This document shows positions 15,800 through 25,073 of a stretch of 64,000 nt of DNA, piece by piece. The stretch covers positions 124,001-188,000 of the forward strand of contig PBYQ01000015.1 in the NCBI GenBank assembly GCA_002729695.1, given 5' to 3'. The notes beneath the pieces were generated by a model. The model had not been told where the DNA came from and ran no database searches. It saw nothing but the letters and a program-made list of their open reading frames with translations. A program made the position numbers and the translations under genes. Every line of letters begins with the position of its first letter. Positions within the stretch are counted from its first letter, which is position 1. The stretch is from Citromicrobium sp. (GTDB lineage: Bacteria; Pseudomonadota; Alphaproteobacteria; Sphingomonadales; Sphingomonadaceae).

Positions 15800-16738
15800 T
15801 CAGGCGGTCGGCGTATCCGCGCTGCCCACCGGTTCGACCGGCGGCAGCTTCGCCTTGCTGTAGCGGATCGGGGCGACGTCGTGGTCGAAGGGGCGCAGCG
15901 CGTGGCCCATCTCGCGCACCAGCGTTTCCTCGATCCGTGCCCGCGCCTCTGCGGCGATCGCCTTGCGCCCGCGAAATTCGGCGGGGCTGAAGGGTTCGAG
16001 GAAGTGCACGCCCAGCGGGAAGGTGCCCTTGCGGCCCATCACGCGCTTGTAGTTGTTCAGCCCGTCTTCCTCGCCGATCCAGCCGATCCATTCGGCGACC
16101 TTGCCGTAATCGAGCACGACCGGCTGCACCAGCACGCCGGGGGGCGGCGGTTCGAGCACGCTGAGCATCGAGGATTTGAACGGCAGCAGCGAATGCCCGT
16201 CGGTGGTGGTGCCCTCGGGGAAGACCGTGACCGACCAGTTGTCCATCAGCGCCTCGCGCAGCGCATTGATCTGCGCCGCGACGCCGAGGCGATCCTCGCG
16301 CTGGACGAACACGGTGCGGTTGAGCCCGGCGAGCCAGCCGACCAGCGGGGAACTTGCCAGTTCCTTCTTGGCGACGAAGGCGGTGCCGCTTGCGCCTGCC
16401 AGCGTCAGGATGTCGACCCAGCTGACGTGATTGGAGATGAAGAACACGTCGCGCCGCAGGGGCACGCCGTGGCGCTGCACCCGCGCGCCCACCACCCAGG
16501 CGGCGTAGCCCAGGAACCACTTGGGGAAGGGCGATCCGTAGGAAATGACCCGGTAGATATAGTGCAGCGGCACCGTGACCAGCAGGCCGAGGCCAAGCGC
16601 GAGCGTGCGTGTCCACAAGCGGACCCACTCCGCGAGTGAGAGGGTGGTCTTTTCGCCGCGCGCCGCAGCCTGCCGCCGGGCCCATTCGGAGCCCTGGTCG
16701 GGTGTGGGATCAGTTGTCGCGTTCGAGGCGGACGCCAT
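15800..16738 (-). CDS. 1-acyl-sn-glycerol-3-phosphate acyltransferase (PlsC-like)
   Basis: 312 residues, lysophospholipid acyltransferase fold. A membrane anchor (about 38-65) precedes acyltransferase motif I NHVSWVD (about 102-108), motif II around FVQRED and motif III FPEGTTTDG. It transfers acyl groups to lysophosphatidate or a related lysolipid at the inner membrane. Its start overlaps the end of fur by 29 bases on the same strand, implying coupled expression. PlsC next to fur and miaB is a common alphaproteobacterial arrangement. Confidence 0.9.
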   Translation of the reverse strand: MASASNATTDPTPDQGSEWARRQAAARGEKTTLSLAEWVRLWTRTLALGLGLLVTVPLHYIYRVISYGSPFPKWFLGYAAWVVGARVQRHGVPLRRDVFFISNHVSWVDILTLAGASGTAFVAKKELASSPLVGWLAGLNRTVFVQREDRLGVAAQINALREALMDNWSVTVFPEGTTTDGHSLLPFKSSMLSVLEPPPPGVLVQPVVLDYGKVAEWIGWIGEEDGLNNYKRVMGRKGTFPLGVHFLEPFSPAEFRGRKAIAAEARARIEETLVREMGHALRPFDHDVAPIRYSKAKLPPVEPVGSADTPTA

Positions 16739-17132
16739 ACAATTCCATCCGGTGATCGACGAGGCGATAGCCCAATTTTTCGGCGATCTGCTTTTGCAGC
16801 GCCTCCAGTTCGGGGTCGACGAATTCGACCACCTTGCCGCTTTCGACGTCGATCAGGTGGTCGTGGTGCGCCTCGGGCGCGGGCTCGTAGCGCGAGCGGC
16901 CATCGCCGAAATCGTGCCGGTCCAGCACGCCCGCCTCTTCGAACAGGCGGACCGTGCGATAGACGGTCGCGATCGAGATGCCCGAATCGATCTTCGAGGC
17001 GCGTTCATGCAGCTGCTCGACATCGGGGTGGTCGTCGCTGTCCGACAGGACGCGCGCGATGACCTTGCGCTGTTCGGTGATGCGCAGGCCCTTGTCGGCG
17101 CAGAGTTGTTCGAGATCGATTTTATGGGGCAC
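16710..17132 (-). CDS. fur: ferric uptake regulator Fur
   Basis: 140 residues. N-terminal winged helix (GLRITEQRKVIARVL; SIATVYRTVRLFEEAGVL) and C-terminal metal-binding dimerisation domain with HHDHLIDVESGKVVEFVD. The sequence fits Fur rather than Zur, Irr or PerR, though no CxxC structural zinc motif is present. Start: GTG at 17132 has AAGGA eight bases upstream; a TTG at 17138 would sit only 2 bases from it. It overlaps plsC by 29 bases. It likely controls the receptor at 59338, which has a Fur-box-like site. Confidence 0.92.
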   Translation of the reverse strand: MPHKIDLEQLCADKGLRITEQRKVIARVLSDSDDHPDVEQLHERASKIDSGISIATVYRTVRLFEEAGVLDRHDFGDGRSRYEPAPEAHHDHLIDVESGKVVEFVDPELEALQKQIAEKLGYRLVDHRMELYGVRLERDN

Positions 17133-17234
17133 GTGCAACGTCCTTGAGCTGTCGTGCCGGGCATAGGCGGGGTGTGCCGCCCACTCAAGCCTCGCCGGTC
17201 GACCCTTTACAGAGATCGACCGGCGGGATGATGC

Positions 17235-17678
17235 CTATTCGGCGGTCTTCTTGCGACGGCCACGCTTCTGGCCGGGTGCGCGGCCAAGGCCGATCTTCTT
17301 CGCCAGTTCGCGGCGTTTTTCCGCGTAGTTGGGCGCAACCATCGGGTAATCGCTCGGCAGGTTCCAGCGCTCGCGATATTCCTCGGGGCTCATGTCGTAA
17401 TTGGTGCGCAGGTAGCGCTTGAGCATTTTCAGCTTCTTGCCGTCTTCGAGGCAGACCAGATAGTCGGGCTTCACCGAGGCGCGGACCGACACGGCCGGTT
17501 CGGGGCGTTCTTCTTCCTGCGGTGCACCGGCGGAAAGATTCGCGAGGGCCGAATAGACGTTGTTGATCAGCCCGGGGATTTCGTCGAGTTCGGCGCTATT
17601 GTTCGCGACGTAGGCTTCTACGATGTTCGACGTGAACGCGATGAGCGTCTGCGTCATTTCGATATCTTGGTCTTCCAT
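17235..17678 (-). CDS. mucR: MucR/Ros family transcriptional regulator
   Basis: 147 residues. An N-terminal helical oligomerisation region (about 10-45) is followed by the Ros/MucR DNA-binding domain: YLVCLEDGKKLKMLKRYLR, NYDMSPEEYRERWNLPSDYPMVAPNYAEKRRELAKKIGLGR, and a basic C-terminal tail (PGQKRGRRKKTAE). The zinc ligand set is reduced (C-x2-D with no second Cys-His pair), as in some family members. MucR is an H-NS-like global silencer of AT-rich promoters. ATG 17678 has GAGGAA upstream. Confidence 0.9.
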   Translation of the reverse strand: MEDQDIEMTQTLIAFTSNIVEAYVANNSAELDEIPGLINNVYSALANLSAGAPQEEERPEPAVSVRASVKPDYLVCLEDGKKLKMLKRYLRTNYDMSPEEYRERWNLPSDYPMVAPNYAEKRRELAKKIGLGRAPGQKRGRRKKTAE

Positions 17679-17811
17679 CAAGTTCCTCTAGGGTTTTACA
17701 TATGCTGTGCTCGGGGGGATCGGACGGCATACGCAAAATTCCCTGTCGCATTCACTTTGCGAATGCAACGCCAAAAACCATCTTTACTATACTTCGACCC
17801 GGCGAGGAGTG

Positions 17812-18279
17812 CTATTGCGCGGACAGTTCGAGCCCGAATGTAATCGCATCCATCCGCGCGCCATCGCCGAGCGAATAGTAGTTCTTGCGCCGCCCAATCG
17901 GAACGAAGCCCTGTGCTTCGTAAAGCGTGCGAGCGGGATTGTTTTCCCGCATTTCAAGGAATAGCCGTTCCGCGCCGCGCTGCCGCGCATCCGCCGCCAG
18001 GCTTGCGATCAGCCTGGCGCCCAGTCCCTTGCGGCGGAACGGCGGATTGACCGCAATGAGCAGGATTTCCTCTTCGCCCGGCGCCGCGCGCACGATGGCG
18101 AATCCTTCCGCCTCTGCCGGATCGAGCATATCCTCGCCACCAGCTGCAATCAGCGTCGCGTGCGTATTCGACAGCATCAGCGCAGAGGACACCTGATTGC
18201 GGGTCCACGCCTCGCCCCATTGCGGATCGAACGCGCTGTCCATGATCCGCATGATCGCATCGAGTTCGGTATCGGTCAT
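17812..18279 (-). CDS. rimI: ribosomal-protein-alanine N-acetyltransferase RimI
   Basis: 155 residues, a single GNAT domain. AVNPPFRRKGLGARLIASLA forms the acetyl-CoA pyrophosphate loop, and LEMRENNPARTLYEAQGFVPIGRRKNYY the conserved C-terminal half. It acetylates the N-terminus of ribosomal protein S18. Its ATG overlaps the tsaB stop (ATGA at 18276-18279), the common tsaB-rimI pairing. It lies upstream of mucR in the same orientation. Confidence 0.9.
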   Translation of the reverse strand: MTDTELDAIMRIMDSAFDPQWGEAWTRNQVSSALMLSNTHATLIAAGGEDMLDPAEAEGFAIVRAAPGEEEILLIAVNPPFRRKGLGARLIASLAADARQRGAERLFLEMRENNPARTLYEAQGFVPIGRRKNYYSLGDGARMDAITFGLELSAQ

Positions 18280-18968
18280 CGGCCCGCCTCCGCGATGGCG
18301 GACGGCGTCGCGTCGGGTCCGCGACCGTAGATCGGCGCGAGGTCTTGCGTGAGCAGCGTCTTGGGCAACAGCGGGGTTGCGCGCGCGTCGGGCAGGATTG
18401 CGACCGCGCGGTGCTTCGCGTCGGGCGCATCACCGACCAGTTCAGCCGCCCGGTCGCCCGCGACGATGGCATGGAAATCGCGCGCCGCGGCCGCTTCCGG
18501 TGGGAGCGAGGCGACCTGCCCCTGCGGCATTCCGGCGGCATCGAAATCCTGCACGAACCATTCGCCGTGCCCGCCGTTCATGCACACCGTCACCGGAGCT
18601 TGCGAATCATCCGCGCGCGCCATTGCCGCGACCAGCGCCAGCGTCGGATAGCCGAGCACCTCGGCCTGCCAGGCGAAGCCGAGCGCGCGGGCCGTCGCGA
18701 TGCCGATCCGCACGCCGGTGAAGCTGCCCGGGCCAAGCGAGACGAGAATCGTGTCGGCGCGGCCTTTTTCAGGCAGGTCGGCGATCATCGGCACCAGCCG
18801 TTCGGCGTGGCCGCGCCCGAGCACTTCGTGTGCAGCCGAAAGCAGCCGCTCGCCCTCGAACAGCGCGACCGAACAGGCCGCCGTTGCGCAGTCGATCGCG
18901 AGTGTTCGGTGAGATGTAATCGGTTGCCCCCTTTGGCGCCTTCGCAAACTGCATCCGCGTTTCCACAT
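18276..18968 (-). CDS. tsaB: tRNA t6A37 biosynthesis protein TsaB
   Basis: 230 residues if started at ATG 18968. TsaB is the ASKHA-fold partner of TsaD in N6-threonylcarbamoyladenosine formation. LAIDCATAACSVALFEG is the N-terminal phosphate-binding motif, and SLGPGSFTGVRIGIATARALG the family signature. The ATG at 18968 leaves an unconserved basic lead (MWKRGCSLRRRQRG) and has no ribosome site. An ATT codon at 18920 follows AAAGGGGG at good spacing and fits the family N-terminus better, so a rare ATT start is possible. Translationally coupled to rimI. Confidence 0.88.
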   Translation of the reverse strand: MWKRGCSLRRRQRGQPITSHRTLAIDCATAACSVALFEGERLLSAAHEVLGRGHAERLVPMIADLPEKGRADTILVSLGPGSFTGVRIGIATARALGFAWQAEVLGYPTLALVAAMARADDSQAPVTVCMNGGHGEWFVQDFDAAGMPQGQVASLPPEAAAARDFHAIVAGDRAAELVGDAPDAKHRAVAILPDARATPLLPKTLLTQDLAPIYGRGPDATPSAIAEAGR

Positions 18969-19003
18969 TGCAGTGCGAAAGCGCAAGAAGGGCGAAACGG
19001 GTT

Positions 19004-19612
19004 TTAGGCGATCCGGTTGAATTTGTCGAAATCGGGACGCGGGCTGCGATCGAAGATCGTTTCCTTGTCGCCGTAACCGATCGAGCAGATCCAGTCGGCG
19101 CGATACTGCGGTTGGTCGGCGAAGAAGGCCTCGGTAACCTTGTCGAGATCGACGCCCGACATCGGCCCGCAATCGAGCCCAAGCGCGCGCGCGGCGAGCA
19201 TCAGGTAGGCACCTTGCAACGCGGAGTTGCGCTTGGCCTGCGTGATCCGGCCTTCGACGTCGCCTTCGAACCAGCTCTTCGCGTCAGTGTGCGGGAACAG
19301 CCAGGGCAGTTCTTCGTGGAAATCGATGTCGTAGCCGATGATGACGCACCAGGGCGCGGTTTTGATCTTCTTCTTGTTCGCTTCCATCGCGTGCGAAGCG
19401 AGCTTTTCCTTCGCCTCGTCCGAACGGCACCACACGAAGCGCGCCGATTGCTGGTTCGCGGAGGTCGGCCCCATCTTCAGCAGATCGTAGATGCGCCGGA
19501 TCTGGTCTTCGCTCACATCCTTGTCGAGCCAGCCATTATAGCTGCGCGCTTCGAAGAAGAGCTGCTCCAGCGCTTCGTGCGAGAGGGTGTTACCGTGGAA
19601 CTGCTTGGTCAT
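19004..19612 (-). CDS. nitroreductase-family protein, RutE/malonic semialdehyde reductase-like
   Basis: 202 residues. It is an FMN-dependent nitroreductase of the RutE/HadB subgroup: FFEARSYNGW at the N-terminus, GPTSANQQSARFVW as the flavin-binding loop, QGAYLMLAARALGLDCGPMSG, and the C-terminal GYGD. RutE reduces malonic semialdehyde to 3-hydroxypropionate in pyrimidine breakdown. No other rut genes are in the window, so the substrate is uncertain. It is a stand-alone gene between nfuA and tsaB. Confidence 0.88.
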   Translation of the reverse strand: MTKQFHGNTLSHEALEQLFFEARSYNGWLDKDVSEDQIRRIYDLLKMGPTSANQQSARFVWCRSDEAKEKLASHAMEANKKKIKTAPWCVIIGYDIDFHEELPWLFPHTDAKSWFEGDVEGRITQAKRNSALQGAYLMLAARALGLDCGPMSGVDLDKVTEAFFADQPQYRADWICSIGYGDKETIFDRSPRPDFDKFNRIA

Positions 19613-19656
19613 GGGCCGGGCCTCTTTCGGGTTGGGGCATCAGGAGAGGGGCAAGC

Positions 19657-20238
19657 TCAGCTTGCGCGAACCTCAACGACCTCGGGCACGTAATGTTTCA
19701 GCAGGCCCTCGATCCCGTGCTTGAGCGTGGCGGTCGACGAGGGGCAGCCGTCGCATGCGCCCTGCATCGCCAGGTAGACGATGCCTTCCTTGTATCCGCG
19801 ATAGGCGATGTCGCCGCCGTCGCCCGCCACCGCCGGACGGATGCGGGTTTCCAGCAGTTCCTTGATCTGGTCGACGATGTCTTCGTCCGCAGGGTCTGCT
19901 TCGACCACCAGCGTATCTTCCTCAGGCGGGACGGCGATGCCCGCCGCGCTGCCGCCGTGGAACAGCGGCGCTTCGGAAACGAAATGGTCGAGCAGCACGG
20001 CCACCACCTGCGGCTTAAGGTCGGTCCACTGCGCGCCTTCGCCCTTTGTGACGGAGATGAAATCGTGGCCGAAGAAGACGCCGGTCACTTCGCCGGTATC
20101 GAACAGTGCCTGCGCCAGCGGGCTGGCCTCGGCATCTTCCGGACTGGCGAAATCGCGGGTGCCCTGCGGCATGACCTGCCGCTGGGGCAGGAACTTGAGC
20201 GTGGCGGGGTTCGGTGTGGTTTCGGTTTCGATGTACAT
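19657..20238 (-). CDS. Fe-S cluster carrier NfuA-like protein
   Basis: 193 residues. An N-terminal Nfu_N domain (about 1-90; ETTPNPATLKFLP, FDTGEVTGVFFGHDFISVTK) precedes the C-terminal NifU-like scaffold (about 115-190) with the cluster-binding GACDGCPSS (CxxC). It delivers Fe-S clusters to client apoproteins. This is the alphaproteobacterial/mitochondrial NFU1 layout rather than the E. coli NfuA layout with a degenerate A-type domain. It precedes the nitroreductase gene on the same strand, 44 bases apart. Confidence 0.92.
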   Translation of the reverse strand: MYIETETTPNPATLKFLPQRQVMPQGTRDFASPEDAEASPLAQALFDTGEVTGVFFGHDFISVTKGEGAQWTDLKPQVVAVLLDHFVSEAPLFHGGSAAGIAVPPEEDTLVVEADPADEDIVDQIKELLETRIRPAVAGDGGDIAYRGYKEGIVYLAMQGACDGCPSSTATLKHGIEGLLKHYVPEVVEVRAS

Positions 20239-20397
20239 TGCACGGGGGCATGTAAGGGCCCGGCGGGAACGTCACAAGCGGTCGCTCGTCCTTGCCATGA
20301 TCGGCCAGCGACCGGTCCGGCCTTTTTCTTCACCGGTCGCCAGCTAACGGCCTTGTTCACTGGGCCTTCACTTCTCCGCCCTCTATAGGCTCGATTC

Positions 20398-23391
20398 ATG
20401 CACCCAGCTTCCCGCGCGCCGCGTTTCCTTGCCCTCCTGCTGCCGTTCTTCCTCGGGGCTTGCGCGATTTTCGGGCCGGACAGGGCCGCCACGCTCCCGC
20501 CCGAACCGCAGCAGGAAGCGTCGCAGCCGGTTGCAGATCCTGCGCCCGAGCAGCAGCATTCCGCCTCCGCGCCCGCCAATCCGGGCCCACCGGCCTCGAT
20601 CCAGCCGACCAGCGAGACGCCTTGGCTGTACGAGGGAAGCAATATCCCGGTGGATCGCCAGTGGCGTTTCGGCGTGCTCGACAATGGGCTGCGCTATGCC
20701 ACCCGCGAGAACGGCGTGCCGCCCGATCAGGTATCGATCCGCATCCGCATCGACACAGGTTCGCTGTACGAAAGTGATTCCGAGCGTGGCTACGCCCACC
20801 TGCTCGAACACCTGCTGTTCCGTCAGTCCCGCTACCTCGGCGTGGGCGAGACGATCCCGACCTGGCAGCGGCTCGGCGCGACCTTCGGCAACGACACCAA
20901 CGCGGTGACCAGCGCGACGCAGACCGTGTTCCAGCTGGACCTGCCCGAAGCCGACCCGGCCAAGCTCGACGAAGCGTTCAAGCTGCTTTCGGGCATGATC
21001 GAGGCGCCGGTCATCAACGAGGTCAACGTGCGCACCGAGGTGCCGATCGTGCTGGCCGAGAAGCGCGAACGCGGCGGCCCGAACGAACGCGTCGCGAACG
21101 AGAGCAGGGACCTGTTCTTCCACGACCAGATGCTCGCCAAGCGCCCCCCGATCGGGACCGAGGAGACGCTCGAGGCGGCGACGGCAGAGGATGTCGAGGC
21201 CTTCTACAAGCGCTGGTATCGCCCGGAGGAAACCGTGATCGCGGTGGCGGGCGACGCCGATCCTTACGTGCTGGCCCGGCTGATCGAGAAATATTTCGGT
21301 GACTGGAACGTCGAGGGCGATGTCACGCCGGAGCCCGACTTCGGCGACCCGACCCCGCCCGCAGGCGTTGCGGCGGATAACCCGGTGGGCGAAACCGCCG
21401 TGATGGTCGAACCCGACCTGCCGCGATCGCTCACCTATTCGGTGATGCGCAAGTGGGAGCCGGTGCAGGATACGATCACCTATAACGAAGGCCTGCTGAT
21501 GGATGCGCTCGCGCAGTCGCTGATCAACCGGCGGCTCGAAGCGCGCGCGCGCGGCGGTGGCGATTACCTTTATGCGCAGGTGCAGCAGGAAGACGTCAGC
21601 CGCAGCACGGACGCGACCTTCGTCAGCTTCGCTCCGCTGACCGAGGACTGGCAGACGGCGCTGGCCGATGTGCGCGCGGTGATCGCCGATGCCACCACCA
21701 ACCCGCCGACCGAAGAAGAGCTGCAGCGCGAGATTTCCGAATACGATGTCGCATTCGTCGCCGCGGTGGAGGAAGCCGAGGTCGAGGCAGGCGCCAATCT
21801 GGCGGATACCCTGATTAATGCGGTCGACATTCGCGAAACCGTCGCCTCGCCGCAAACGGTGCTCGACATATTTCGCGGGATGCGGGATCGCGTCACGCCC
21901 GAGGCCATCCTCGCGCGCACCAGGGCGCTGTTCGAAGGGGACGTGATCCGCGGTTTCTACGTCACCCCGCAGCAGGGCGAGGCGAGCGCCGAGGAATTGC
22001 GCGCGGCCTTGCAGGCCCCGGTCGAAGCGGATGGGTCCGCACGGATCGAGGCCAAGACGATCGACTTCGCGCAGCTGCCGAAGATCGGCACGCCGGGCAC
22101 GGTCGTCGCCGATGGGCCGCTGGGCATTCTCGGCATCGAGAGGGTCGAACTGTCCAACGGGGCCACCGCGCTGCTGTGGCCCAATGATGCCGAACCCGGC
22201 CGGGTCGCGGTCAACGTACATTTCGGCGCAGGCCTGCGTGCGTTCGACACCAAGGATGCGCCCTACATCACGCTGGGTGAATCGGCGCTCATAAGTTCGG
22301 GTTTCGCCGGGCTCGATCAGGAAGACATCGACCGGCTGGCCACCGGGCGCAAGCTGGGCTTCGACTTCGGCGTCGACCTTGCGACCTTCACCTTCTCGGC
22401 CGAGACCCGCCAGGCGGACCTCGCCGACCAGCTCTATCTGTTCGCGGCCAAGCTCGCTTTTCCCGAATGGGATGCGCGCCCGCTGGCCCGCGCCAAGGCG
22501 GGGGAGCGATTGTCCTACGACAATTACGCCACCAGCCCGGCGGGCCTGCTCAACCGCGATCTCGAAAGCCTGATCCGCAACGGAGATCCGCGCTTCGGGA
22601 CCCCGACGCCCGAAATGGTCGAGAACACCAGCGCAGAGGGTTTCCGCAAGGTGTGGGAGCCGCTGCTCAAACAGGGCGAGATCGAGGTGATGATCTTCGG
22701 CGACTTCGATCGCGACGCGGCGATCGAATCGCTGGAAAAGACCATCGGTGCGCTCCCGCCGCGCGAGCCGGTCGACCCGGCCACCTTCGGCCCGCGCCCC
22801 GCCGCGCCCGAGGCGGATGGGCGCGAGGTGGAGTACCACCGCGGCGATGCCAACCAGGCTGCCGTGGTGCTCGCATGGCCGGTGGGCAGCGGCCCCGCGG
22901 AGATATCGGAGAGCCGCCAGCTCGAAATCCTCAGCCAGATTTTCATGAACCGGCTGTTCGACGAGATGCGCGAGAGGGCCGGGGCCAGCTACGCCCCGCA
23001 GACGCGTGTCGACTGGCCGGTCGACGATGTCGGCGGCGGCACCTTCATTGCACTCGCGCAGCTTCGCCCGGGCGATGTGACCGCATTCTACGACGCTTCG
23101 GAAAAGATCGTCGCCGATCTGGCGACGAACGGCCCGACCGAGGATGAACTGGCGCGCGTTACCGAGCCGCTGCGCCAGACGATCCTGCGCGCGTCGACCG
23201 GCAACGGTTTCTGGATGTGGCAGCTGCGCGGGACCAGCCGCGATCCCACGCTGCTGAAGTCGATGGCCTCGCTGGTGGAAGACTACTCGGTTGCCACGCC
23301 CGAGCGGATCAAGCAGCTGGCGGCGAAGTACCTCGCCAGCCGCAAGCCGCTGGAGATCGCGATCGTGCCTGAGGGAACGCAGGTCCCCTGA
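20398..23391 (+). CDS. M16 family zinc peptidase, lipoprotein
   Basis: 997 residues. The lipoprotein signal ends in LGAC (Cys about 21), followed by a Pro/Ala/Gln-rich linker to about residue 75. Two M16 halves follow. The first carries the inverted zinc site HLLEH at residues 134-138 (H134, E137, H138) with the distal Glu near VLAEKRER. The second half lacks a zinc motif, as expected. It is probably a periplasmic, outer-membrane-anchored peptidase of the pitrilysin/insulinase family. No partner gene adjoins it. Confidence 0.92.
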   Translation: MHPASRAPRFLALLLPFFLGACAIFGPDRAATLPPEPQQEASQPVADPAPEQQHSASAPANPGPPASIQPTSETPWLYEGSNIPVDRQWRFGVLDNGLRYATRENGVPPDQVSIRIRIDTGSLYESDSERGYAHLLEHLLFRQSRYLGVGETIPTWQRLGATFGNDTNAVTSATQTVFQLDLPEADPAKLDEAFKLLSGMIEAPVINEVNVRTEVPIVLAEKRERGGPNERVANESRDLFFHDQMLAKRPPIGTEETLEAATAEDVEAFYKRWYRPEETVIAVAGDADPYVLARLIEKYFGDWNVEGDVTPEPDFGDPTPPAGVAADNPVGETAVMVEPDLPRSLTYSVMRKWEPVQDTITYNEGLLMDALAQSLINRRLEARARGGGDYLYAQVQQEDVSRSTDATFVSFAPLTEDWQTALADVRAVIADATTNPPTEEELQREISEYDVAFVAAVEEAEVEAGANLADTLINAVDIRETVASPQTVLDIFRGMRDRVTPEAILARTRALFEGDVIRGFYVTPQQGEASAEELRAALQAPVEADGSARIEAKTIDFAQLPKIGTPGTVVADGPLGILGIERVELSNGATALLWPNDAEPGRVAVNVHFGAGLRAFDTKDAPYITLGESALISSGFAGLDQEDIDRLATGRKLGFDFGVDLATFTFSAETRQADLADQLYLFAAKLAFPEWDARPLARAKAGERLSYDNYATSPAGLLNRDLESLIRNGDPRFGTPTPEMVENTSAEGFRKVWEPLLKQGEIEVMIFGDFDRDAAIESLEKTIGALPPREPVDPATFGPRPAAPEADGREVEYHRGDANQAAVVLAWPVGSGPAEISESRQLEILSQIFMNRLFDEMRERAGASYAPQTRVDWPVDDVGGGTFIALAQLRPGDVTAFYDASEKIVADLATNGPTEDELARVTEPLRQTILRASTGNGFWMWQLRGTSRDPTLLKSMASLVEDYSVATPERIKQLAAKYLASRKPLEIAIVPEGTQVP

Positions 23392-23533
23392 AGCATCCCG
23401 GTGGCGGGCGGAGAATCATTCGCCCCCGCCGGGAATGGGACACACTTCGCGAACAAATCTGCTTGCGTGTGCCGTGGCGAGTCGCCACTCTTTTCGCACT
23501 AGCGAACACAAATAGCGGAAAAGAGCGAGACCG

Positions 23534-24904
23534 ATGGCCTCCACCTGGAGCCCCGATAGCTGGACGAAGTTCGAGGCGAAGCACCTGCCGGCCTACGAAG
23601 ATGCCGATGCGCTGGCCAAGGCGGAGGCGGAACTGGGCGCATGCCCGCCGCTGGTCTTCGCCGGCGAATCCGATGCGTTGAAGGGCGAGCTTGCCCGGGT
23701 CGAGGCGGGCAAGGCATTCCTGCTGCAGGGCGGCGATTGCGCGGAAAGCTTCGCCGAATTCGCGCCCGACACGATCCGCGATACCTTCCGCGTGATCCTG
23801 CAGATGGCGGTGGTGCTGACCTATGCCGGATCGCTGCCGGTGGTGAAGGTCGGCCGCATGGCGGGCCAGTTCGCCAAGCCGCGTTCGAGCGACACGGAAA
23901 CGCAAGGTGATGTGACGCTGCCGAGCTATTTCGGCGACAACGTCAACGGGATCGACTTCACCCCCGAATCGCGCCGCAACGACCCGCAGCGCATGGTGCG
24001 CGCCTATTTCCAGGCGTCCTCCACGCTCAACCTGCTGCGCGCCTATGCCGGTGGCGGCTATGCGAACCTGCGGCAGGTGCACGACTGGACACTCGACTTC
24101 ATGGGCCGTAGTCCGTGGTCGGAGAAATTCCTGTCGATGGCCGACCGGATCACCGAAGCGCTCGACTTCATGGCCGCCTGCGGCATCGATCCGTCCGAAC
24201 TGCCGCAATTGCAGGGCACCAATTTCTACACCAGCCACGAGGCGTTGCTGCTCCCCTACGAGCAGGCGCTGACCCGGCGCGACCCGACGAGCGGCGACTG
24301 GTACGATACCAGCGCGCACATGATCTGGATCGGCGACCGGACCCGCTTCGAAGGCAGCGCGCATATCGAATTCGCGCGCGGCATCCGTAACCCGATCGGC
24401 GTGAAGTGCGGGCCGAGCCTCGATCCCGACGTGCTGCTGAAGCTGCTCGATACGCTCAACCCCAATCGCGAGAGCGGGCGGATCGTGCTCATCACCCGCT
24501 ACGGCCACGACATCGTAGAAAAGCACCTGCCCGGCCTGATCCGCGCGGTGCGGCGCGAAGGGCATCCCGTCGTGTGGTCGAGCGATCCGATGCACGGCAA
24601 CGTGGTCAAGTCCGAAAGCGGCTACAAGACGCGTCCCTTCGACCGGATCAAGGGCGAACTGGCGAGCGTGTTCGCGGTCCACCGCGCCGAGGGTAGCCAT
24701 CTGGGCGGGGTGCATCTGGAGATGACCGGCCAGAACGTGACCGAATGCGTCGGCGGCGCGGTGGCGATCACCGATGCCGAGCTTTCGAGCCGTTACCACA
24801 CGCACTGCGACCCGCGCCTCAACGCGGCGCAGGCGCTCGAACTGGCTTTCGCGATCGCGGAAATGCTCCAGCCGCAGGTCGATCGCGCGGCTGCGGCGGC
24901 GTAG
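23534..24904 (+). CDS. class II 3-deoxy-7-phosphoheptulonate (DAHP) synthase
   Basis: 456 residues. The plant-type DAHP synthase condenses PEP and erythrose-4-phosphate, the first step of the shikimate pathway. Recognisable segments: [15 protein letters not shown] at the N-terminus, [11 protein letters not shown] (metal/PEP site), the [13 protein letters not shown] stretch, [12 protein letters not shown] region, [14 protein letters not shown] and [11 protein letters not shown]. No chorismate mutase fusion. It is preceded by a 142-base gap with a purine-rich GAGCGAG before the ATG. Confidence 0.95.
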   Translation: MASTWSPDSWTKFEAKHLPAYEDADALAKAEAELGACPPLVFAGESDALKGELARVEAGKAFLLQGGDCAESFAEFAPDTIRDTFRVILQMAVVLTYAGSLPVVKVGRMAGQFAKPRSSDTETQGDVTLPSYFGDNVNGIDFTPESRRNDPQRMVRAYFQASSTLNLLRAYAGGGYANLRQVHDWTLDFMGRSPWSEKFLSMADRITEALDFMAACGIDPSELPQLQGTNFYTSHEALLLPYEQALTRRDPTSGDWYDTSAHMIWIGDRTRFEGSAHIEFARGIRNPIGVKCGPSLDPDVLLKLLDTLNPNRESGRIVLITRYGHDIVEKHLPGLIRAVRREGHPVVWSSDPMHGNVVKSESGYKTRPFDRIKGELASVFAVHRAEGSHLGGVHLEMTGQNVTECVGGAVAITDAELSSRYHTHCDPRLNAAQALELAFAIAEMLQPQVDRAAAAA

Positions 24905-24965
24905 TTCTCTCCGGTCACCCACTCTGCCACCATATCGCGGAGTTACCCTCGGTGCCGGGTGGGGG

Positions 24966-25000
24966 CGCACTGCCCTGAACGAAGTCGAAAGGTCTACCAA
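24966..25000. repeat. fragment of a sphingomonad intergenic repeat
   Basis: CCCTGAACGAAGTCGAAAGG, in the 169-base gap after the DAHP synthase gene, resembles the common CCTGAGC-x-GTCGAAGGG repeat unit also seen within 36477-36553. It appears as a single partial copy without its inverted arm. Confidence 0.4.
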
Positions 25001-25073
25001 AGGCAGGTATTGTCTCAGCTTGCAATCTAGCTCGCGCTGAATGACACCTGCTGCCGCTCAGGTAGGGGTGCCA

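Noticed and set aside
20383..22839. About 818-codon minus-strand open frame opposite the M16 peptidase
   Set aside because: The translation is low-complexity Arg/Gly/Asp-rich and mirrors codon bias of the M16 gene; no ribosome site or family motif.
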